Assembly (NCBI GenBank): GCA_028692635.1
Contig: JAQUWX010000008.1
Span: 1 to 48,933 of the forward strand
Reading direction: 5' to 3'
DNA: 48,933 nt
Source of the DNA: Alphaproteobacteria bacterium
GTDB taxonomy: Bacteria > Pseudomonadota > Alphaproteobacteria > UBA9219
Shown piece after piece: positions 1 through 8,146 of the stretch. Position 1 is the first letter of the stretch; every line of letters begins with the position of its first letter. The notes beneath the pieces are model-generated. The model ran no database searches and was not told the origin of the DNA. It was given only the letters and a program-made list of their open reading frames with translations. Made by a program: the position numbers and the translations under genes.

Positions 1-2159
1 CTTCTACGGCGGAGCGCAGCGCTACCAGGTTGGCGGATAGCGCTCAGCAGGTGGCCAAGCAAGTCGAGGCTATCGACAATCAGACCAAGAGCACTCTTGC
101 GAGCGTTCGCCTGATAAGCGGAAGCTTCGCCGATGAAGCCGGAACATTGCAGCTTCATACGCAACAGGCTGAACAGCAGTTGCGCAATATGCTTACGGTT
201 GCGTCCGGCCTTAAAGATCAGGCGAAGAATATGCGCGAGTCGATAAGCGAAGAAGCAACGCGAGTTATTTCTTCGGTCGGCGAGGTGACGGTCAAGATGG
301 AGTCCGCTGCCAATCAACTGAAACAGAACGGGCAGGAAGCTATTGCCAATGCCGATGAATCTACCAAGCAGTTCAACGCTATTATTCAATCAAGTTGCGA
401 TATGCTTAGGCAACAGGCTGATAGTCTTGGGGCTACTGCCGCTACTGTCGAGACTAATATGCTTGGGGCGGGAGATAAAATTCGCTCTAATCTGCGCCTC
501 GTCAACGATGCCAGCGAACAGGCTGATTTCCATGCCAAGCAACTCGCTGCCACTGCCGAGAACGCTACAACGCGGCTCGATGCTCTGCGCGGGTCGCTCA
601 ATTCCAGCGATGCCGAGGGACGCGCTATATTGGCTCAGGCCAGCGAGCGTATCGAGATCGTCAAGAGCAAGCTCTATGACGAATTGCAACAGATCGCGGA
701 AGTCTCCGATGCCGCTGTGCGCCTGATACAGACTGCAAGCGGGTCGTTGATGAATGAGAGCGATACTTTGCGCTCCAATCTTTCAAGTTCGGAGTCCGCT
801 TTGGTTGAAGCTGCCGCTCTGGTTCGCGAGGAGGGCACTCAGTTGCCGTCGCTTATCGAACGTGGCGCCGCTCAGATCGAGGCTGCAAATCAGGCTCTCA
901 AGGAACACGCTACTTCCGCCAGCGATACTCTGGTCAAGACGGCGGATCGCTTCATCGGCGTGACCGGTTCTATCCGCGACAGCATGATGGAAGAAATGCG
1001 CGATCTCGACAGCGTGACCTCCACGGCAGAGCAGACTTTGCGTTCGTTCACTCAAGCCTTGTCGGATCAGCTTCAGGCCGTTCAGACCGGAACAGGGGCT
1101 TTGGCTTCCGAGCAGAAGACGCTCGTTGTCGCTACGGGTCAGACTATCGATCAGCTCTCTGCCGCTGCGGAGCGTTTGCACGTTCTGCATCAGGATGCGG
1201 CGAGTACGGCGGATCAGTTGTCTCGCGCTTTCTCAAACGTCGAGCAACGCGCAGATTCAGCCGACAAAAAACTGTCTCATATCAGCGTCAATATCGGTCA
1301 GCAGATCGAACAGTTGGCTCAGACCGCTTCAAAGGCCGAAGATCAGATGGTCGGCGCAAGCCAGGGCTTCCGCGAGCAGCTTGAGCGTATCCGCTCGGGC
1401 GTGCAGTCGCAGATCGACGATATCAATCGCGGCTTGATGCAGATAACCGCTCAACTCGAGCGCACCAGCACTACGCTGCGTTCGTCCACTACGAGCACTA
1501 TCAACGATATCGAGAAGATCGGATCTCGCTTCGAGCAGACCAGCAAAGACGCTTCCAATCAACTTACCGAACGTACCGCTCGTATGCGCGTGTCCACGGA
1601 AGAAGTGGCGAAGCTGCTTAACGGGTTCGGCGATCAGCTTGATATACTGCTCGATCGTTTGTCGATGGCTGGCGATGGCATCAAGCGTCACGAAAGCGAT
1701 CTGCTTGGACAGTTGCAGACGGCTCTTTCTCAGCTTGGTTCGGTCGCGGAGAGGTTGGAGGCTAATCGCCTGCTTACCTCTAGCGTTAGCGAGCAGGCCG
1801 TGTCTCGTTTGTCTGAAGTCTCGCAGATCGTCGAGAAGCAGATGCAGGACTTCTCGGCTGACTCTGACACCGTGTCCGGCATTATGCGTGGCGTCGGTAA
1901 GATGTACACCGATCAGTCGCAGACGCTTAATCGCGGAGTTTCCGACGCTCAGAACCAGGTTCTGGCTATGGGGCAGACTATGGACGAGTTGCAACAGCGC
2001 GCAGATAGAATGCGTATCGCTCTCAAGTTGCAGGGCGACGAGCTGGTAGGCTCGCTTGAGCAAATTCTTCAACAGCTTGCTACTGCCGGGGATCTTGTGA
2101 CGGATACCGTTGACGATCTTTCGGTGCGCCGCATTGGAAGTGGAAATAACGTTGCCTAG
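1..2159 (+). CDS. long coiled-coil protein, 5'-truncated by window edge
   Basis: The frame is open from the first bases of the window to the stop at 2157-2159. The ORF-track start (TTG at 30) is only the first start-like codon, so the true start and N-terminus lie upstream. The visible part (about 718 residues) is almost wholly alpha-helical, rich in Gln, Ser, Ala, Glu, Leu and Thr, with no membrane segment or catalytic motif. Recurrent pieces such as EQTLRSFTQALSDQ and ASDTLVKTADRF suggest tandem helical repeats resembling chemoreceptor signalling helices or apolipoprotein-type repeats. Large alphaproteobacterial polarity or scaffold proteins such as TipN look like this, but composition alone cannot identify it. 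The stop overlaps the probable start of the next gene by 8 nt, implying co-transcription. Confident that it is coding; function unknown. Confidence 0.85.
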   Translation, partial: STAERSATRLADSAQQVAKQVEAIDNQTKSTLASVRLISGSFADEAGTLQLHTQQAEQQLRNMLTVASGLKDQAKNMRESISEEATRVISSVGEVTVKMESAANQLKQNGQEAIANADESTKQFNAIIQSSCDMLRQQADSLGATAATVETNMLGAGDKIRSNLRLVNDASEQADFHAKQLAATAENATTRLDALRGSLNSSDAEGRAILAQASERIEIVKSKLYDELQQIAEVSDAAVRLIQTASGSLMNESDTLRSNLSSSESALVEAAALVREEGTQLPSLIERGAAQIEAANQALKEHATSASDTLVKTADRFIGVTGSIRDSMMEEMRDLDSVTSTAEQTLRSFTQALSDQLQAVQTGTGALASEQKTLVVATGQTIDQLSAAAERLHVLHQDAASTADQLSRAFSNVEQRADSADKKLSHISVNIGQQIEQLAQTASKAEDQMVGASQGFREQLERIRSGVQSQIDDINRGLMQITAQLERTSTTLRSSTTSTINDIEKIGSRFEQTSKDASNQLTERTARMRVSTEEVAKLLNGFGDQLDILLDRLSMAGDGIKRHESDLLGQLQTALSQLGSVAERLEANRLLTSSVSEQAVSRLSEVSQIVEKQMQDFSADSDTVSGIMRGVGKMYTDQSQTLNRGVSDAQNQVLAMGQTMDELQQRADRMRIALKLQGDELVGSLEQILQQLATAGDLVTDTVDDLSVRRIGSGNNVA

Positions 2160-2985
2160 TAGTTGGTCGGCCAGAGAAATAGATTATCTTGGAAAAATCG
2201 CTCGCATGGCGGGGTCTCGCGCTGTGTCATGTCGTGCGGCCGGGAACGTCACCGAGCGTAAGAGCGATGGCAGTCCCGTTACCAGAGGCGATCGTGAGGC
2301 TCAGGAGATAATTATAAAAGGGCTTCAGGATTTGACTCCAGGCGTTCCTATAATCGCTGAGGAAAAAGAAAATCCGCATAGCCTTACCGATCTTGGCACA
2401 TATTGGCTGGTGGATCCGTTGGACGGCACTTGCGAATATGTAAAAGGCAGAGACGAATTTTCCGTCAACATCGGGCTTGTATATAATGACGAACCTATAA
2501 TCGGGGCGATTTATGCTCCGGTCATGGACGATTTGTTTTATGGCGATCCAACAGGCGCTGTCAGGACTAATCAAGACGGGACGTTTAATTTGCGCCCAAC
2601 TTCTATTTCAGATTATCGGTCGTTTACTGGTCTTCGTCTTATTACCAGTCGCAGAGAAGCCGATCGGCTGCCTTTGAAACAATGGTTGGAGAGCGGGCAG
2701 ATAAGTTCATGGAGCATATGCTCCAGCGCTTATAAGTTCGGGCTGCTTGCGGCGGGTGAGCACGACATATTTGTGCGCACCGGCCTTACCTATGAATGGG
2801 ATACTGCTGCGGGTGACGCTATTTTGCGCGCAGTTGGCGGGCGCACTACTACTCCGGACGGTAAAGATCTTGTGTATGGTAAGTTCGATTTCAGAAATGA
2901 CGCGCTTATCGCCTATAACAAGGGAGCGGAGAATTCTATATTCGCTCTCGAGCTTGGGCAGAGACTGCTGAAACTCGCGGCCTGA
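2152..2985 (+). CDS. cysQ: CysQ-like 3'(2'),5'-bisphosphate nucleotidase (inositol monophosphatase superfamily)
   Basis: The product shows the metal-binding signature of the inositol monophosphatase superfamily: an acidic AEEK, then DPLDGTCEYVKG, and the C-terminal WDTAAGDAILRAVGG. The EYVKGRDEFSVNIGL context is typical of CysQ, which hydrolyses PAP/PAPS by-products of sulfate assimilation with Mg2+. Length (about 277 residues from the chosen start) fits the family. The ORF track starts at TTG 2110, but TTG 2152 is preferred: it has GGAAGTGGAAA just upstream, overlaps the previous stop by only 8 nt, and begins directly before the conserved domain. A general inositol monophosphatase is the main alternative. 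It appears to be in an operon with the upstream coiled-coil gene and probably the next gene. Confidence 0.88.
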   Translation: MPSSWSAREIDYLGKIARMAGSRAVSCRAAGNVTERKSDGSPVTRGDREAQEIIIKGLQDLTPGVPIIAEEKENPHSLTDLGTYWLVDPLDGTCEYVKGRDEFSVNIGLVYNDEPIIGAIYAPVMDDLFYGDPTGAVRTNQDGTFNLRPTSISDYRSFTGLRLITSRREADRLPLKQWLESGQISSWSICSSAYKFGLLAAGEHDIFVRTGLTYEWDTAAGDAILRAVGGRTTTPDGKDLVYGKFDFRNDALIAYNKGAENSIFALELGQRLLKLAA

Positions 2986-3017
2986 TCAGGCTGTAACGCA
3001 AAACAAGGAAGATAACA

Positions 3018-3479
3018 TTGAAACTCGAATCTCCGGCTTTTAAGCACAACGATTTTTTGCCGATGGCTTGCTCTTGCGATGGCGCTGGCATTTCTCCGGC
3101 TCTTGTTTGGTCCGATGTTCCCGAGGGGACGAAGAGCCTTGCTCTTATTGTTGACGATCCGGATGCTCCCGATCCTGCCGCTCCTAAAATGACGTATGTT
3201 CACTGGGTGCTTTTCAATATATCTCCAGAAATTACCGGGCTGCCAGAGGGAATAAAAAAACTTCCTGCCGGAACGCGCTTGGGGATGACCGATGACAATG
3301 GAACTGAATATGTCGCTCCTTGCCCTCCTATCGGGACACACCGGTACTTTCACAAGCTTTATGCGCTGGATACTATTCTCGATTTAATAGGCATGCCTTC
3401 AAAGGCTCAGCTCGAGCAGGCTATGCGCGGGCATATTATCGCGCAAGCTACGCTTGTCGGTAATTATATCAGGCCGTAG
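3018..3479 (+). CDS. YbhB/YbcL-family PEBP (Raf kinase inhibitor-like) protein
   Basis: A 153-residue protein with the phosphatidylethanolamine-binding protein fold signatures: DDPDAPD near residue 50, YVHWVLFNI near residue 65, and GTHRYFHKLYALD near residue 110 (the GxHR ligand-pocket motif). Bacterial members are small soluble proteins whose physiological ligand is mostly unknown. Start is TTG 3018 behind AAGGAAG; the first residues (KLESPAFKHNDFLP) match the usual N-terminus of the family. It lies 32 bp after the cysQ-like gene on the same strand and is probably co-transcribed. No signal peptide is seen, so a cytoplasmic location is inferred. Confidence 0.9.
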   Translation: MKLESPAFKHNDFLPMACSCDGAGISPALVWSDVPEGTKSLALIVDDPDAPDPAAPKMTYVHWVLFNISPEITGLPEGIKKLPAGTRLGMTDDNGTEYVAPCPPIGTHRYFHKLYALDTILDLIGMPSKAQLEQAMRGHIIAQATLVGNYIRP

Positions 3480-3918
3480 TCATAACCGATCCGGGCGCCG
3501 GCGGGGGAGTTGGTGGCTCTTCGCTCGTTGGGGATTTGGTTTCTTTCTGGCCGGTGCTTAAACCTGCCGCAATCTGGCGGTTTATGTTGATAAGCCCAAT
3601 AAGCAGATCCGTATTATATTCCGTCAATGCGCGGAAGCTTACCTTGTCCACATAGCGGCTCAGGTTAAGCAGCATAAGTTTGACGTCTTTGGGCAGCGTG
3701 TTGTCCGGCTCGGTCAGGCATATTTGAAATACCGTCCATAACTGCTGATTGTGCCGCAGCGCCTCTACATAATCCTCTTCTGTGCTGTCGGGGCGGCGGG
3801 CTGCTTCCATGCGGCTGGCGCAGCTTAGTAGCGCACGCGCATCCGTTTCACGCACGGTTTCACCTTCGCGCTGGTGCGATGTGTAGGTTCCGTGCTGTCC
3901 CTTCGAGGAATATGGCAT
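3469..3918 (-). CDS. flaF: FlaF flagellar biosynthesis regulator
   Basis: A 149-residue protein with the FlaF family features: an early helical stretch around ETDARALLSCASRMEA, the ALRHNQQLWTVFQ motif, and LNLSRYVDKVSFRAL before a helical end. FlaF acts with FlbT in Alphaproteobacteria to control flagellin synthesis and assembly; family knowledge from Caulobacter indicates it promotes flagellin production. Start ATG with AAGGGAG upstream. The Pro/Ser/Thr-rich C-terminal tail (SPTSEEPPTPPPAPG) is probably disordered. It follows flbT by 18 bp and its 3' end overlaps the convergent PEBP gene by 11 bp. Confidence 0.92.
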   Translation of the reverse strand: MPYSSKGQHGTYTSHQREGETVRETDARALLSCASRMEAARRPDSTEEDYVEALRHNQQLWTVFQICLTEPDNTLPKDVKLMLLNLSRYVDKVSFRALTEYNTDLLIGLININRQIAAGLSTGQKETKSPTSEEPPTPPPAPGSVMTTA

Positions 3919-3936
3919 TTTAAATCTCCCTTAAAA

Positions 3937-4377
3937 TTATACAGGCGCAGTCGTTGACTCTGCGATCTCCTTTATTCCTTCAGGTAAATTAATTTGTTTT
4001 TCCGGTTGCTTCTCTTCCAGCATTTTATGCGCCATGCGCAATGCTTTGAACGCGTCCCCGGCTTGCAATTGCACAATGATCTCCTCAACGTGGTCAGATA
4101 GGTTAGGATAAATGTTACCAAAATTTCTCAGCGTTTCAACAACCAGATTGTCTAACGGTTGTCCCTTGCCTTTGAACAGATAAATTACCTGTAGAAGAAA
4201 ATATATATTGCTGACGTCCGAGTCGTCCCGGCGCTCGATGTTCATCAGGTAATTATCCCGTAAAACGGGACTGTCCGATAGCACAAGTAAATCCGCAGGA
4301 CGGGTGCCTACGTTCTTTAGCACCGCTCCTCCGGCAAATATCTTTTCTTCTGGCTTGATGCGAATTTTAAGCGGCAT
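3937..4377 (-). CDS. flbT: FlbT post-transcriptional regulator of flagellin
   Basis: A 146-residue protein beginning MPLKIRIKPEEKIFAGGAVL, the conserved FlbT N-terminus, followed by LVLSDSPVLRDNYLM and YFLLQVIYLF. FlbT binds the 5' leader of flagellin mRNA in Caulobacter and represses or destabilises it until the hook is finished. RBS GAAGGAG lies about 8 nt before the ATG. The gene sits downstream of both flagellin genes, in the order flagellin, flagellin, flbT, flaF. A hairpin lies between flagellin 1 and flbT, and I did not find a sigma-54 promoter of its own in the 170-bp gap. Confidence 0.93.
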   Translation of the reverse strand: MPLKIRIKPEEKIFAGGAVLKNVGTRPADLLVLSDSPVLRDNYLMNIERRDDSDVSNIYFLLQVIYLFKGKGQPLDNLVVETLRNFGNIYPNLSDHVEEIIVQLQAGDAFKALRMAHKMLEEKQPEKQINLPEGIKEIAESTTAPV

Positions 4378-4502
4378 GACTCGACTCCTTCGAGATGAAA
4401 TGTATGTAACTATAGGCGCTTGTTCCCATTATCGTTACACGTCCATTATGGTTGATTATAACACATTTATTGAAACATTCGTTAACGCCAGTAAAGGACA
4501 GG

Positions 4503-4536
4503 GAAAACGCATTAGCCTGCGGCTTTATGCGTTTTC
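4503..4536 (-). terminator. stem-loop after flagellin 1
   Basis: GAAAACGCAT and ATGCGTTTTC form a perfect 10-bp stem around a 14-nt loop, 14 bp past the stop of flagellin 1. On the minus strand it is followed by TTTTCCCTGTCCTTT, a weak U-rich run, so it may attenuate transcription into flbT or protect the mRNA 3' end rather than fully terminate. Confidence 0.55.
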
Positions 4537-4549
4537 ACCCATCAATTAA

Positions 4550-5368
4550 CTAAAACAACCGCAAGATTGCCTGCTGTGCCTGGTTCGAGATGCCCAAGCT
4601 GATAACGCCCAGCTGGTTTCTCGTTTGCAGCGCTTGCAGGTTCGCGCTTTCCTCGTTGGTATCCGCCAACACCAGGTTATCAGACGCTGTTTGCAGCGTG
4701 TTGATAAGGTTGTTGGTGAAGTCCTGACGAGTTGACACGACGGTCGTGCTGTTACCAAATCCGGCTGCATCGGTACGCAATGTTGCAAGCGCCGTTTGTA
4801 GCAGTGATTGCGCAGCAAGAATGTCTCCGTTGTTGACAAAGGCGTTCGTGGCTGCCGCGACTCCCAATCCAGCGCTGGTGGCGTTAACGCCAGAGATGGT
4901 CATGGCTGTCGAGTTGCTCTCGTTGAAGTACACGGTAAGGTTCGTCGTCGCGTCCAGAAGATTGGTGCCGTTGAACTTCGAGTCGTCCACCAGGTAATCA
5001 ATTTGAATTCTCAAGCTATTATACTGACTGGATAGGCCGCTTCTGGTCGTCGCGTCGCTGGATTGCAGAGCGGAATTGATGATACCTTGCATCTGGTTGA
5101 TGACGTTCGTGATGGAGGTTATGCCATCCGCTGCCGATTTTACCGTTTGCAACGATGTTGCCAGACCATCTTTAAGATTGGACAGATCGTTTGCGCGGTT
5201 TAAAAATCCCTGGGACGCAAAGTATGCCGTTGCTCCATCAAGGGCGGTGTTGATTTTCTTGCCAGTCGCCAATTTGTTTTGCGTGGAACTTAAAAGCGCG
5301 GCGGTGTTTTGTAACGACAGCAAATTGCTTCTTGCTGATGCCGTTAGTGATACTTGTCCTATTGTCAT
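4550..5368 (-). CDS. flagellin 1 (short, D0/D1-only)
   Basis: 272 residues, N-terminus SLTASARSNLLSLQ followed by LSSTQNKLATGKKIN, and a C-terminus ending in NQLGVISLGISNQAQQAILRLF. These are the two flagellin terminal helical regions that pack into the filament core. The length leaves almost no outer D2/D3 domain, as in many alphaproteobacterial flagellins. There is no signal peptide, since export is by the flagellar type III system. RBS AGGAGGAG precedes the ATG, and a consensus sigma-54 promoter lies about 100 bp upstream. The last 168-bp stretch before the stop region is identical in DNA to flagellin 2, although the rest has diverged. Asn/Thr/Ser-rich central residues could be glycosylation sites. 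Confidence 0.95.
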   Translation of the reverse strand: MTIGQVSLTASARSNLLSLQNTAALLSSTQNKLATGKKINTALDGATAYFASQGFLNRANDLSNLKDGLATSLQTVKSAADGITSITNVINQMQGIINSALQSSDATTRSGLSSQYNSLRIQIDYLVDDSKFNGTNLLDATTNLTVYFNESNSTAMTISGVNATSAGLGVAAATNAFVNNGDILAAQSLLQTALATLRTDAAGFGNSTTVVSTRQDFTNNLINTLQTASDNLVLADTNEESANLQALQTRNQLGVISLGISNQAQQAILRLF

Positions 5369-5465
5369 AACTGAGCTCCTCCTGAACTATGACTTGCGTT
5401 TCTTCTGCGGACACTCAGCAATATTTCTTTATCGCTACCGTCGCAGTGCTTACAGCAAGTGATTT

Positions 5466-5481
5466 TGCAAGAGCCGTGCCA
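5466..5481 (-). promoter_or_regulatory. sigma-54 promoter for flagellin 1
   Basis: On the minus strand the sequence reads TGGCACGGCTCTTGCA, an exact match to the sigma-54 -24/-12 pattern with GG and GC separated by 10 nt. It lies about 98 bp before the flagellin 1 ATG, leaving a leader in which FlbT could act. A FlbD/NtrC-type activator would be required; no such gene is in the window. Confidence 0.85.
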
Positions 5482-5551
5482 ATCGCAGGGCGGCAAAAAA
5501 TGCCCCGGCAAATTGTTCAATTTTATCCAGTGGTTATGTGTGAAATTTTAT

Positions 5552-5595
5552 ATAAAAAAAGCAAAAAAAAGGGAGCGGGGCGAACCCCACTCCCT
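5552..5595 (-). terminator. Rho-independent terminator of flagellin 2
   Basis: On the minus strand AGGGAGTGGGG, loop TTCG, CCCCGCTCCCT forms an 11-bp stem containing one T-G pair, with a stable UUCG-type loop, followed by TTTTTTTGC and a second T run. It begins 21 bp past the flagellin 2 stop. Textbook intrinsic terminator, separating the two flagellin transcripts. Confidence 0.9.
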
Positions 5596-5616
5596 CTGCA
5601 TGAGTTGAGACAGTAC

Positions 5617-6435
5617 TTAGAACAACCGCAAGATTGCCTGCTGCGACTGGTTCGAGATGCCCAAGCTGATAACGCCCAGCTGGTTTCTCGTTTGCAGCGC
5701 TTGCAGGTTCGCGCTTTCCTCGTTGGTATCCGCCAACACCAGGTTATCAGACGCTGTTTGCAGCGTGTTGATAAGGTTGTTGGTGAAGTCCTGACGAGTT
5801 GACACGACGGTCGTACTGTTACCAAACGAGGCCGCATCGGTACGCAATGTCGCCAACGCTGTTTGTAGCAGCGATTGAGCCGCCATAATGTCCCCTGCGT
5901 TTACAAAGGCATTAGTGGAAGCTGCGACTCCAAGACCGGCGCTGGTGGCATTAACACCAGAGATGGTCAGTGAGGTCGTGTTGGTTTCATTGAAGTACAC
6001 AGTCAGGTTCGTGGTCAAATCCAACAGGTTAGTACCGTTGAATTTCGAGTCGGTCACCAGATAGTCGATCTGAGTTCTTAAACTGTCGAACTGATCGGCC
6101 AGACCACTACGAGTTGTCGCATCGCTTGATTGAAGTGCCGAGTTGGTGACACCTTGCATCTGAGTGATGATGTTCGTAATGGAGGTGATGGTGTTGGCCG
6201 CTGCCGTAACGGTTTGTAGACTCGTTGACAAGTTGTCTTTCAGGTTTGACAAATCGTTCGCACGGTTCAAGAAACCTTGAGACGCGAAGAACGCGGTCGC
6301 TCCATCAAGAGCATTGTTGATCTTCTTACCGGTTGACAGCTTGTTCTGAGTAGAACTCAGAAGTGCGGCGGTCGCTTGCAGCGACAGCAGGTTGCTTCGT
6401 GCTGACGCAGTTAGTGATACTTGTCCAATAGACAT
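5617..6435 (-). CDS. flagellin 2 (short, D0/D1-only)
   Basis: 272 residues, the same length as flagellin 1 and close in sequence. It opens MSIGQVSLTASARSNLLSL and ends NQLGVISLGISNQSQQAILRLF. RBS AAAGGAG lies just before the ATG. It has its own sigma-54 promoter and its own intrinsic terminator, so it can be expressed apart from flagellin 1, for example as a different filament segment. The two proteins differ mainly in the first two thirds; the C-terminal DNA shows a 168-bp identical tract. The central segment is Thr/Asn-rich. Multiple filament subunits with cell-cycle or positional roles are known in Caulobacter; a similar division here is inference. Confidence 0.95.
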   Translation of the reverse strand: MSIGQVSLTASARSNLLSLQATAALLSSTQNKLSTGKKINNALDGATAFFASQGFLNRANDLSNLKDNLSTSLQTVTAAANTITSITNIITQMQGVTNSALQSSDATTRSGLADQFDSLRTQIDYLVTDSKFNGTNLLDLTTNLTVYFNETNTTSLTISGVNATSAGLGVAASTNAFVNAGDIMAAQSLLQTALATLRTDAASFGNSTTVVSTRQDFTNNLINTLQTASDNLVLADTNEESANLQALQTRNQLGVISLGISNQSQQAILRLF

Positions 6436-6538
6436 TGTGGAACTCCTTTCAAGGGTTGATCGCAGACTCCTTCTGCGGGGTACTGGCGTTTAGCCTAGCC
6501 TTAAAACGTAAATCTAGGTTTAACGTCATGTAATATAA

Positions 6539-6554
6539 TGCAAAATAAATGCCA
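6539..6554 (-). promoter_or_regulatory. sigma-54 promoter for flagellin 2
   Basis: Minus strand TGGCATTTATTTTGCA: GG and GC are 10 nt apart, with the TTGCA -12 element intact and one departure (T for C) in the -24 element. It lies about 104 bp before the flagellin 2 ATG, nearly the same spacing as the flagellin 1 promoter. Confidence 0.78.
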
Positions 6555-6682
6555 TAATGTGTTGTGAGGAATATCAATGAGATGCAAAAATCAGGACTCT
6601 TGCGACTGGGCAATTATTGCCGGTTTTTAGCAAAACGGGTGTCTGGGTATGGTATATTTTGCCGTTTCAGAGGATCAGAGGG

Positions 6683-6756
6683 CAGATGGCAGGAATCAGG
6701 GATCAGAAAAAAAAGAAGTTTTTCTTCCTTTTCTGATCCCTGATTCCTGCCATCTG
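6683..6756. repeat. long inverted repeat, 35-bp arms, 4-nt loop
   Basis: The left arm (6683-6717) and right arm (6722-6756) pair with two mismatches around a GTTT loop. The right arm ends exactly next to the stop codon of the glycosyltransferase (6757-6759, minus strand). The A/T-rich inner part gives a T run on either strand, so it could terminate transcription from both sides, but the arms are far longer than a normal terminator. It looks like a palindromic mobile repeat; no second copy is in the window. Confidence 0.85.
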
Positions 6757-7926
6757 TCATCTGAAAACTACGTCTAGTAGTTTTTTGTTAACTGTACTCC
6801 AGTCGTAGGCTTTTATGTTTTCGGATATGGTGGCTGCTTTGTTTTTGGCGGCTTCGTGTTGAGTGTAGGTTTTCTCAAGCGCGGCCACTACTTCCTCTAC
6901 TTCCGTTTCGCCCCAGTCTTCAAAGCTTGATGCGCCGGGCGGAGATATAACTGGTTTCTGGGTGTTGAAGCTTCCGCAGTCGAGAAGGTCGATAAGATCG
7001 GTTTGTCCGGTGTTGTTCGATACAAACGTCGGAATCCCGCACGCCATTGCTTCCATCGCTACCAGATTAGTGCCGCCTTCGCAGCGATTAGGAAAAATTG
7101 CAATGTCGCATTCGCGCAGGGCAAATGGCATCAGCATATTCGGAGTATATGGCAATGTGATAAAACTGCCGGGCGGCAATCCTTGCTGGATTAGCCATGG
7201 CGCAATCTGTAAGCCCTGGTCGGTTGCTACCGGTAGATCGGCGCAATGTCCGGCCAGTTTGAATGGCGCGGGATCAAGCGGCAATAAATTCTGCCAACAA
7301 GTTACGAGCAGGGATTCCGGGTGCTTTTCTCGGAAGATTTTAAATGCCGCTATGACAATATCCTGGCCTTTGCGAAACTCAAATTTCCCCCCGGAAAAGA
7401 CTACAAATCTGTCTTTCCACAAGCCTGAGCGCGGACCAGGATAAAATATGCTCGTATCAATCCCCTGGTAGCAAAGATGCACAGGACCTAAATCCAATTC
7501 ATTCAGAAATCTTTCGTTCCAGCGCGATATCGCTATCAACATTGAATAATTCTTTGCAACTTCGCGTGCGTGTGGGCTGCACACTTTGTGCTCGATCGCA
7601 GCGCAGCCGATGTTGGGGTTTCCGTTCACGCGGTCTTGTCCTACAAATCCGGAGAAGTCATTCCCTACGGCATGCAATACCGGATGATCAAACGCCAGCG
7701 TTTCATTCGGTTGCTTCTGCATTACCTCCGATATTTTTCGCGCAAGAGTTAGTATCGGATCAAGTTTTACTTGTGTCAGGGGTGGAAGCATTATCGCTGC
7801 GGGACGGTGCGTGAGAATAATTTTATCGGCGCCCTGTCTTATCAATTCCAGCGCAATCTGTAATCCGTATATGCCGTATCCAGAAACAGTGGATAACGCC
7901 CATGTCAGAGCTAGCGATCTGGTCAA
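6757..7926 (-). CDS. GT4-family glycosyltransferase
   Basis: A 389-residue protein with a GT-B fold. The N-terminal Rossmann half begins with WALSTVSGYGIYGLQIALEL (acceptor side). The C-terminal half holds FSGGKFEFRKGQDIVIAAF and the donor-site signature NRCEGGTNLVAMEAMACGIP, with the Glu-containing pattern of GT4 retaining enzymes; PTFVSNNTGQ follows. Start is TTG 7926 behind AAGGGAAC. It directly follows the flagellin genes on the same strand but is separated by more than 300 bp with a promoter and a large inverted repeat, so it is transcribed independently. Flagellin glycosylation is a reasonable guess from position; a polysaccharide role is equally possible. Sugar donor and acceptor cannot be read from the sequence. 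Confidence 0.9.
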   Translation of the reverse strand: MTRSLALTWALSTVSGYGIYGLQIALELIRQGADKIILTHRPAAIMLPPLTQVKLDPILTLARKISEVMQKQPNETLAFDHPVLHAVGNDFSGFVGQDRVNGNPNIGCAAIEHKVCSPHAREVAKNYSMLIAISRWNERFLNELDLGPVHLCYQGIDTSIFYPGPRSGLWKDRFVVFSGGKFEFRKGQDIVIAAFKIFREKHPESLLVTCWQNLLPLDPAPFKLAGHCADLPVATDQGLQIAPWLIQQGLPPGSFITLPYTPNMLMPFALRECDIAIFPNRCEGGTNLVAMEAMACGIPTFVSNNTGQTDLIDLLDCGSFNTQKPVISPPGASSFEDWGETEVEEVVAALEKTYTQHEAAKNKAATISENIKAYDWSTVNKKLLDVVFR

Positions 7927-8146
7927 TGTGTCGTTCCCTTATATTGAGTTCAAATGGGGATAAACTCTAAAGATGTATTAACAAACATTAAAACAAGCTT
8001 TATGAAAGGCTATAAAATTGGAAGTACCTAAGTATTGCATTCAAATATCATAAATATGCTCCCCTTGACTCCATTGGGAGATTCCTCTCAATGGTAAATT
8101 TTGCTCCAAAACCAAGCGTAACGCCGCGAATCACAAAAGATATTTC

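Noticed and set aside
1329-2072. 247-aa ORF on the minus strand inside the coiled-coil gene
   Set aside because: It is an antisense shadow of a strongly coding frame; composition is odd (Arg/Leu/His-rich) and no start site or family is visible.
6683-6756. Inverted repeat considered as a plain bidirectional terminator
   Set aside because: Termination is possible because of its A/T tract, but a 35-bp arm length and its exact junction with a stop codon are not explained by that alone.
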